Position numbers and translations under genes: made by a program. A stretch of DNA of 64,000 nucleotides, from the NCBI RefSeq assembly GCF_019279795.1, contig NC_056727.1:1212245077-1212309076 (forward strand), read 5' to 3'. The notes under the pieces were generated by a model. It had not been told where the DNA came from. It searched no databases and saw only the letters and a program-made list of their open reading frames with translations. Below are positions 58,058 to 64,000 of the stretch, piece after piece. Position 1 is the first letter of the stretch; every line of letters begins with the position of its first letter. Source of the stretch: Protopterus annectens. Its lineage: Eukaryota; Chordata; Ceratodontiformes; Protopteridae.

Positions 58058-58606
58058 CATAAGACTACTCATGTGTGGTGAGCAGAGTGTGTGGGAGATG
58101 TATTGTGGGTATTTCTGACAACTTCATTTGTATGTGAGATTTTTGCCTCTAAGAAAGTTGTGTATTTACATCTCAAGCATACTGTGTTATTTTCTTTAAT
58201 GATTAACTAGTTGAGAACATGAGGCAGTTAACTGGTTGCCTGAGAACATGAGACAATTGCTATAGTGCCTTTGGATGCCCAAATCTACTGAGCTGGACAG
58301 AGACATATGGTACTTGCATATCCATGTTGTCCTGTCCGGTAATAGGGTGGGCTATTTAGGACTGAGTTTTAACAGGGGGGTCTCCTAGGGTAGTTTCTGG
58401 TGCTACAAGCAAGATGTTATATAGTGCTAGGATATGGTAGTGCTATTCCATGTGCAAGCTAGCTTCCCTAAGCTTAATTCCACATAATGTCACACTATTT
58501 AACAGGTTTGTGCCTAGTCCTAACTTTCCAGAGAAATTGTACTGTCTAGGCATTTGCTAATATACAGGGCATGTCTAACTGCTGCTGCTTGGAGGACAGC
58601 TCAGCG
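58058..58606. other. Unassigned non-coding stretch
   Basis: No gene or repeat recognised. Confidence 0.4.
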
Positions 58607-58782
58607 CAAACTTGTTTGATTTACAACAGAGAAAAAAGCTTGAAAACCGACTTCTATGCCCTCTAGCCAAAAAATGACCACACTATCAGCTCCTCGGAGT
58701 GCTTCCCAGCTCAGAGAGACCAGATAAACAACTTCTGCCACAAGATGGATGAGCCTGGAATTTCTTAATATAAAAGTACCAC
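58607..58782 (+). repeat. Direct repeat, copy 1 (~175 bp)
   Basis: CAAACTTGTTTGATTTACAA, CAGAGAAAAAAGCTTGAAAA, AGTGCTTCCCAGCTCAGAGA, GACCAGATAAACAACTTCTG, CAAGATGGATGAGCCTGG and TTTCTTAATATAAAAG match 59062-59234. Confidence 0.88.
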
Positions 58783-59061
58783 AAAAGCAGCTCTCAAGAC
58801 TAGATTAAACAAACTATTATCAAACAACTAAGCCCCTGGCTAGTTTGCCCTTCTGCAAGGTTATTTGGAGGCAAACAAAAGTAGAAAAGCCAACAAACAG
58901 AGATGAACAATTTTGCTACAAAATGAAATAAATGCTTTAAAAATACTCAAAAGCAGGAGTGATCAATGTATAAAGCAAGTACAAGTGCTGTAAATCATGA
59001 AGATATTCTGAGAACGGATGTCTCTGGATGCAGCTGAAAACTTGAAAAGCACAAATTCTTG

Positions 59062-59234
59062 CAAACTTGCCTGATTGATAGCAGAGAAAAAAGCTTGAAA
59101 ACTTACTCCTATGCCTTTAAGTCAATAAGCAATCACACTTTGAACTCCCTAGAGTGCTTCTCAACTCAGAGAAACCAGATAAACACCTTCTGCTACAAGA
59201 TGGATGACCCTGGAGTTTCTTAATATAGAAGCAC
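59062..59234 (+). repeat. Direct repeat, copy 2 (~173 bp)
   Basis: Same blocks in the same order as 58607-58782, offset 455 bp, about 85% alike by eye. The unit may be a dispersed element or a local duplication; no inverted ends or target duplication were seen. Confidence 0.88.
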
Positions 59235-60326
59235 AGCTTACAACATAGATGCATGTACAAAATTTCTATTACTGTGGTAATTTCCAGTTTCTGTTACAAG
59301 TACAGATTAATTTTTTAACCCCCAAAATGTGACTGTATGGTGAACACAAAAATGATTTTATTCTGTGTTTTCTGTATCATGACACATAACTGAGGAGCAG
59401 ATCCCATCTCTTTGCCAGTGCTGCAATATATTATGTCATCTGTGCCATTGCTGTGGCTCTGATGTGCCTGCTCCTCCCCATCCTTCAACTTCTACTGTGA
59501 CTTGTATGTCAGGCCCTGCCATGGAGTTCTCCTGACCTCAGGAATGGGCATTCCCTGTGTTGCCCCTTGACTTTTACTGCTGGGTGACAGTTCAACAGGA
59601 TCCCATACAGTATCCCTTTCCACTTGGAAAAGATCCCCTATCTGTTGTTCTATCAGGTGGTGGAAGGTCAGGTGTTGTCTGTAGCTCATCCATTGGCATG
59701 GATGGCTGTGACATATAACTTTGGGAGCACTGGTTCTGATGGCAGCTGCCAGCACATTCTGTATTACAATTACTGCTGCTGCAACTCCCTGCGCAGCTTC
59801 CATGATGTGCATGATAAAACTTAGCATTTAAAATTGGTAATCACATCTGTGCAGCACCACCTTTTTATTCATCTCAGAATCTGTCCACCATTTGTCTTCA
59901 TGTTTTGCATATTCTGTGTGGCTCATTTGAATGGGGGTTGTCATTTACATGTTGTTATGCACTCATTTGCATGAATTTCATAATGCACTATTTCCACCAT
60001 TGTGCAGTCATTCAGCTGGGGTACTTAAATCACCTACACATTATGCATGGCTACTTTCTAGTCTATTGTGCAGTGCATACTGCACTAACTTTCTATACAT
60101 TCCAGCCTTTATTTTTAAAGTCAGATATATGACATTTTTATATAAACCAGTTTGAATTTATTTAAATAAGGCTCAGCCTCTTAACATGAATGCCATATTC
60201 TACTGTTTCATCAGCATCCCTCTAAAACCATTAAGTTTGTACTACAAAATTGGAAAGGAGAAATATTGGGTTTCAGTAGCTAGAATTAATTTCAAATTTA
60301 ATTTCCTTTATAGATTCAAATGGAAT
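59235..60326. other. Unassigned non-coding stretch
   Basis: The open frame at 59492-59827 (-) has a complementary shadow on the plus strand and no domain. Nothing else recognised up to the DIRS end. Confidence 0.4.
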
Positions 60327-60388
60327 AAGAAGTTATGTACCTACCATAACGTTCCATGTTAGTTGTCTTCTTCTCGCCTTCTTTCTTG
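60327..60388 (+). repeat. DIRS terminal inverted repeat, left arm
   Basis: 62 bp from AAGAAGTTATGTACCTACCA to CTTCTTTCTTG. It is the reverse complement of 60699-60760 with one mismatch. The two arms enclose a 310-bp loop. Confidence 0.92.
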
Positions 60389-60698
60389 CTGGATGGGTTC
60401 GGAGCCGATCCTCGGCTCCAACTCGGCCTATACTATAGCTCGAGAGCTATTTTTTACCGGCTCGAGGCAGCCCTATATCCCACAATACCATGCGCTAACT
60501 CCCCAGATCTCATTTGGCAGCTAACACATAGCATAGAATTTTTTGTTACCAACAGAAAAAACAATATATATATAAAACAGTCTCCCTGGCAATAGTAGTC
60601 ATGATATGGGAACCTTGGAAAAAAGGGGCAACATCATGAAATAGAAGGATCTCAGAACCTTCAAGTCTGTCTAGGCTAGGGGGCAGGAGGGAGGGACG

Positions 60699-60760
60699 CA
60701 AGAAAGAAGGCGAGAAGAAGACAACTAACATGGAACGTTATGGTAGATACATAACTTCTT
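60699..60760 (-). repeat. DIRS inverted repeat right arm and internal complementary region
   Basis: Reverse complement of 60327-60388. Directly to its right, 60760-60803 (AATGTTAAGTTGTCATTCTC, CACCTTCATTCTTGCTGG) repeats 60354-60397 in direct orientation. A mix of inverted and direct copies of the terminus next to the recombinase gene is what the DIRS internal complementary region looks like. Confidence 0.82.
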
Positions 60761-60834
60761 AATGTTAAGTTGTCATTCTCACCTTCATTCTTGCTGGATG
60801 GGACAGCGTCCCTAGCACCTTGGTCCTGGGTGGT

Positions 60835-61266
60835 TCAACAGAACAGACTCCTGAGTACAGTGGAACCAAAGTCAGCTCTATTTCTGGAGGCTATATCCAG
60901 TTTGTAATGGGTAATAAAGGTATGTTGAGAAGCCCAAGTAGCTGCTGCACAAATGGCATCTAAAGGTAACCTTGCTTGAAAGGCTGTTGAAGTCAATAAC
61001 GCCCTGGTTGAATGAGCCTTAGGTTTTGAAGGAAGTTGTTTATGTCTCAACTCGTGGACAAAGGTAATGATGGAAGCTAACCATCTGGAAAGGGTTACCT
61101 TTGAAACTGGAAGTCCTTTCCTCCCATCAGCATAAGAAAGGAAGAGCTGTTCTGACTTCCTGAATTGTTTTGTTCTGTCTAGATAATACCGCAATTGGTG
61201 ATGAACATCCAAGGAATGTAGTTTCTGTTCAGCCCGGTTTGAATAATTTGGGAAGAAAACCGGCAA
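60835..61266 (-). pseudogene. DIRS tyrosine recombinase, catalytic C-terminal part
   Basis: 143 codons containing LHSLDVHHQLRYYLDRTKQF, KAHSTRALLTSTAFQAR with the H-x-x-R motif, WASQHTFITHYKLD with the Trp/His position and the nucleophilic Tyr (FITHY). The protein cuts and joins DNA to integrate the circular element. It is separated from its amino part by a frameshift in an A7 run at 61296-61302 (T7 on the coding strand). The apparent start Met is internal to the real protein. Ends at 60835. Confidence 0.9.
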
Positions 61267-61291
61267 GTGAATAGTGTGATTCAGATTTGAT

Positions 61292-62287
61292 TCAGAAAAA
61301 AACTTTAGGTAGAAAGGAAGGGTTTGTTCTGAGAGCTACTCTGTCTTTATGAAAGACCAAATAAGGGGAACGGGTAGACAAGGCTTGAAGCTCCGACACT
61401 CTGCCGGCAGAAGTTATAGCCACCAAAAACAGAGTCTTCCAAGAGAGGAGCTTGAGGGAACAAGAAGCTGCAGGTTCAAAGGGAGGAAGAATTAGTGAAG
61501 ATAACACTAAATTCAGGTCCCATTGTGGAGGAGGATCCTTAATGGGAGGTCTGAGTAAGAAAATGCCCTTGAGGAAAGCTTTACAGAGTTTATGGGACAT
61601 AATACTGGTTTCTGAAAGTCCTACATGGAAATTGGCAATGGCCGCTAGTTGAACTCTGATAGTGGCTGCCGATGAACCTGCATGAAAAAGCTCTGCCAGA
61701 ACATCAAGAACTTTGTGAATTGGAGCATTAAAAGGGTCTAAGGACCTAGCTTGTGCCCAGAAAGAAAAACGCTTCCATTTGCTCGCATAAGTCTTCCTGG
61801 TATTAGACTTATGGGAGGCAAGAATAATGTCACGGACAGGAAGAGAAATGAAGGGAAGCCTGGCTATGGTTGGAAGTGGAGCAACCAAGCTGTGAGGTTG
61901 AGGGACTGAAGAGACTGGTGCAGCTTGCCTGTCAGATGGGTCAAAAGATCTGGAAATGGTTCCAGATGCCAGGGCTGTTCCAGAAGGTATCGGTGCAGGA
62001 ACGGAAACCATACTTGTCGAGGCCAGTAAGGAGCAATGAGGATCATTTTGGATCTCAATGTGGTTGCTTTCTGAATTAACTTTGGGATCAACGGAAAAGG
62101 AGGAAAAGCGTATAGAAGACCCCGAGGCCAATCGTGGACTAGAGCGTCTCTGGGGGGGTGGCCTGGTAGGGGGAAGAGAGTGAAGAAGTCGAGGCACTTC
62201 CTGTTTTGAGGTGTTGCAAAAAGGTCGCAGCAAGGCTGGCCGCACTTCTGGAAAATTCTCTCTGCTACCACTTGATTTAGAAATCAC
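61292..62287 (-). pseudogene. DIRS tyrosine recombinase, amino part and first catalytic Arg
   Basis: A 331-codon frame. Its beginning overlaps the methyltransferase-like domain in another frame, a usual DIRS arrangement. The recombinase SAM-like core starts near LPVRDIILASHKSNTRKTY, then KWKRFSFWAQARSLDPFN, and the first catalytic Arg lies in TSAGRVSELQAL. Many relatives have ARR where this has AGR, but the Arg next to VSEL is kept. A TGA at 61292-61294 follows the homopolymer frameshift. Confidence 0.88.
61864..62283 (-). pseudogene. DIRS methyltransferase-like domain after RNase H
   Basis: Encodes CCDLFATPQNRKCLDFF, DALVHDWPRGLLYAFPPFPL and MILIAPYWPRQVWFPFL. This block follows RNase H in DIRS elements and has been described as an adenine-methyltransferase-like domain; activity is unproven. 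It is in the same frame as RNase H and separated from it only by the TGA at 62284-62286. Confidence 0.78.
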
Positions 62288-62625
62288 TCGTGAGGCATGA
62301 GAATTGTTCTACTCAATCTGTCTGCTATGACGTTGGATCTCCCGGGGATGTGCGTTGCTATCAGAAACCGTTGAGAGGAGATCGCCCACTGCCAAAGTCT
62401 GAGTGCTTCTCGACATAGGGGGTAGGACTTTGTTCCACCCTGCTTGTTTATGTACCACATTATGGACATATTGTCCATTTGAACTGCTATAGTGCCCGTG
62501 GGAAGAGAGTCCTGAAGGGCTCGCAACGATAAAAGCACTGCTCTCATCTCTAGGACATTTATGTGCAGGTGGTATTCTAATTGTTGCCACATGCCCTGGA
62601 CAGTCCTGCCCTGATAATGCCCCCC
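62284..62625 (-). pseudogene. DIRS RNase H domain
   Basis: Encodes YHLHINVLEMRAVLLSL, IAVQMDNMSIMWYINKQGG, SQRFLIATHIPGRSNVIADR and LSRTILMPHE. The acidic residues of RNase H are visible (E in LEMRA, D in QMDN, D in IADRLSR); the first one sits in the RT-frame segment ITDASLIGWGG. Its role is to degrade the RNA strand during cDNA synthesis. It is out of frame with RT because of the run at 62620-62626. The longer apparent frame up to 63681 is antisense-free shadow of RT, not protein. Confidence 0.88.
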
Positions 62626-63746
62626 CACCCAATCAGGGAGGCATCCGTTATCACCGTGGCAACTGGAGGGGGAAGAACAAAGGGTCTGCCCTGAAGAAGT
62701 TGAGGGGAGACCATCCACCAGGCAAGGTGTTTCTTGCAAGTCGGGGTTATCAAGATGTTGTGAGTCATAGGAAGTTGTTGGTAGGACCACTGAGAGAAAA
62801 GCATCCACTGAAGAATTCTCATGTGGAAGCGGGCTAAGGGAAGAAGGGGAATCGCTGCTGCCATGAGGCCCAAAGTTTTCAGTACTAACTTGACTTGAAC
62901 TTTGTTGGACTGAATCAGAAGGTGGACATTCTGCCGTATATCTATCACTCTCTGAGGTGGTAAAGTTGCAGACATTTCTGTGGTGTTTAACACGGCGCCT
63001 ATGAAGTTTATACATTGACAAGGTGACAAGAAGGATTTTGCAAAATTTATCGAAATACCTAACCTGTTGCAAATGTGAATGGTGTAATCCCTGGTTATGA
63101 TAAGATGCTGCTTGGTGGTAGCGGTAATGAGCCAGTCGTCTAAATATGGAAACACCTGGAATCCTTTTTGTCTCAGGTGAGCTGTGACCACTGCCAAACA
63201 TTTGGTGAACACCCAGGGGGCTGTGGTGAGACCAAAGGGCAGGGCTCTGAATTGGTAATGACTGGCTCCCAGCCGAAAGCGGAGAAACCTCCTGGAGCCC
63301 CTGTGTATCTTTATGTGATAGTACGCGTCCTGCAGGTCTAACGAGCACATCCAGTTGTCTCTGCCCAAAAAGGGCAGAATGGACTGCAGCATTACCATCC
63401 GAAATTTTGTCTTCTGCACAGATTTGTTCAGTCTGCTGAGATCCAAAATGGTTCTCCAGTCTCCTGTCTTTTTTGGTACCAAAAAGAACCTGGAGTAGAT
63501 TCCGGATCCTAGCTGGTCTGCTGGGACTGCCTGGATGACTCTTTTTTTTAACAGCTTTTCTATTTCCAGCTGTGCCTGACCCTTTTGTCCAGGTGGTACA
63601 TCTGGGAGGGGTCTTGGCAATTGGTTTGGAGGGAAAATGAAGGGGATTTTGTAACCCTCGGATATGATCAACTGTACCCATTTGTCTTGAGAGAGGGATT
63701 GCCAGGCTTCCGGGTACAGAGATAATCTTCCCCGACTGCCTCCCAA
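62577..63746 (-). pseudogene. DIRS reverse transcriptase
   Basis: 389 codons. The amino region RLSLYPEAWQSLSQDKWV is typical for DIRS pol. RT blocks are SRFFLVPKKTGDWRTILDL, motif A SLDLQDAYYHI (catalytic Asp about residue 137), ALPFGLTTAPWVFTK and motif C FPYLDDWLI (YLDD about residues 201-204). The amino end overlaps the gag-like frame by about 80 bp. After ITDASLIGWGG the reading leaves the RNase H frame at a G7 run (62620-62626 on the plus strand) and ends 15 codons later. Confidence 0.92.
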
Positions 63747-64000
63747 GGTGAACAGTCAGGCAGGTTCTCAGGGATGCTGAAAGGGTTGGTCAGGGAAGGA
63801 CTCCCTGGAACCCTGGTTCTGTGGACCCCCTCTGCCCCTGGGGCGCCATCTATGGTTGTTCCCCCCCTGCCTCTAGGGTGAATTTCACCACGTGCGGCGG
63901 GTGTGACTCCCTGTGGTTTACGGAACCACATCTTTCCACCCTTCTGACCTTTGGGGTATGGTCTAGATGGTGTGGAAAAGTGGACTCCCATGGCAGAGAG
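63668..64000 (-). CDS. DIRS gag-like ORF1, C-terminal end (runs off window)
   Basis: A Gly/Arg/Pro-rich basic tail (YPKGQKGGKMWFRKPQG, EIHPRGRGG) in the frame upstream of RT, ending at 63668 and overlapping the RT frame. Its position and composition fit the nucleic-acid-binding end of a DIRS ORF1. It has no conserved enzymatic motif, and the Met near 63991 is unlikely to be the true start. Confidence 0.6.
   Translation of the reverse strand, partial: LSAMGVHFSTPSRPYPKGQKGGKMWFRKPQGVTPAARGEIHPRGRGGTTIDGAPGAEGVHRTRVPGSPSLTNPFSIPENLPDCSPWEAVGEDYLCTRKPGNPSLKTNGYS

Larger units (their letters stand above)
60327..64000 (-). mobile_element. DIRS-type tyrosine-recombinase retrotransposon, 5' part outside window
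   Basis: Minus-strand order is gag-like end, RT, RNase H, methyltransferase-like domain, tyrosine recombinase, then a 3' region with complex inverted and direct repeats. This is the DIRS architecture: no LTRs and no integrase, insertion by a recombinase through a circular intermediate. Coding sequence is lightly damaged (three lesions seen). DIRS elements are prominent in amphibians and lungfish and occur in fishes. The right part lies beyond 64000. Confidence 0.9.

Noticed and set aside
59492..59827. 111-codon minus-strand frame
   Set aside because: No domain, an open complementary frame on the other strand, and no homologous element in the window.
62626..63681. Long alternative minus-strand frame over the RT region
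   Set aside because: Only its last third (RNase H, up to about 62625) has DIRS homology. The rest is an out-of-frame shadow of RT.

Overview
The window looks like intergenic or intronic DNA from a large, repeat-rich, non-mammalian vertebrate genome. The evidence is CR1-like and L2-like LINEs, an L1, a DIRS tyrosine-recombinase retrotransposon, hAT-type and Mutator-like MITEs, a tRNA-derived SINE, Ty3/Gypsy relics and many long CA/TG microsatellites. A lungfish, amphibian or early-branching ray-finned fish would fit, but the sequence alone does not settle this. I found no host protein-coding gene, rRNA, canonical tRNA gene or CRISPR array. Nearly all the coding potential belongs to retrotransposons, and most of it is broken.

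Layout. 1-14 kb: MITE copies of one hAT-like family (terminal CATACCTCTCAAC), an L2-like 3' end, four same-orientation SINE copies, degenerate minisatellites and CA tracts. 14.6-16.9 kb: a hAT-like MITE split by a young 5'-truncated L1 with a 588-codon open frame, a poly(A) tail and a perfect 16-bp target-site duplication. 17.0-25.6 kb: two CR1-like LINEs head to tail. The second (B) has a repeated 5' UTR, a zinc-ribbon plus SGNH-esterase ORF1, an endonuclease/RT ORF2 and a 3' end, and is split by a 631-bp MITE with ~130-bp inverted repeats and a 9-bp duplication. 25.6-35.1 kb: a reverse-oriented Rex/CR1-type fragment, a Gypsy RT fragment, an L2-like LINE, CR1-like copy C and a Gypsy integrase fragment. 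35-42 kb: more MITEs, a compound CA/TA/TG microsatellite and a ~165-bp-period degenerate tandem array. 42.9-46.9 kb: an L2-like LINE interrupted by reverse-oriented CR1-like copy D and by another MITE. 47-54 kb: TG tracts, two MITEs and a local duplication that preserves one MITE's empty site. 54.1-57.7 kb: reverse-oriented CR1-like copy E. 60.3-64.0 kb: a DIRS element on the minus strand, running off the right edge.

The genes do not form a cellular pathway. They are layers of mobile elements whose nesting gives relative ages. The least decayed are the L1 (one open frame) and the DIRS element (apparently three point lesions, two of them in 7-base homopolymers). All family assignments are from protein motifs and structure read by eye; no database search was possible.
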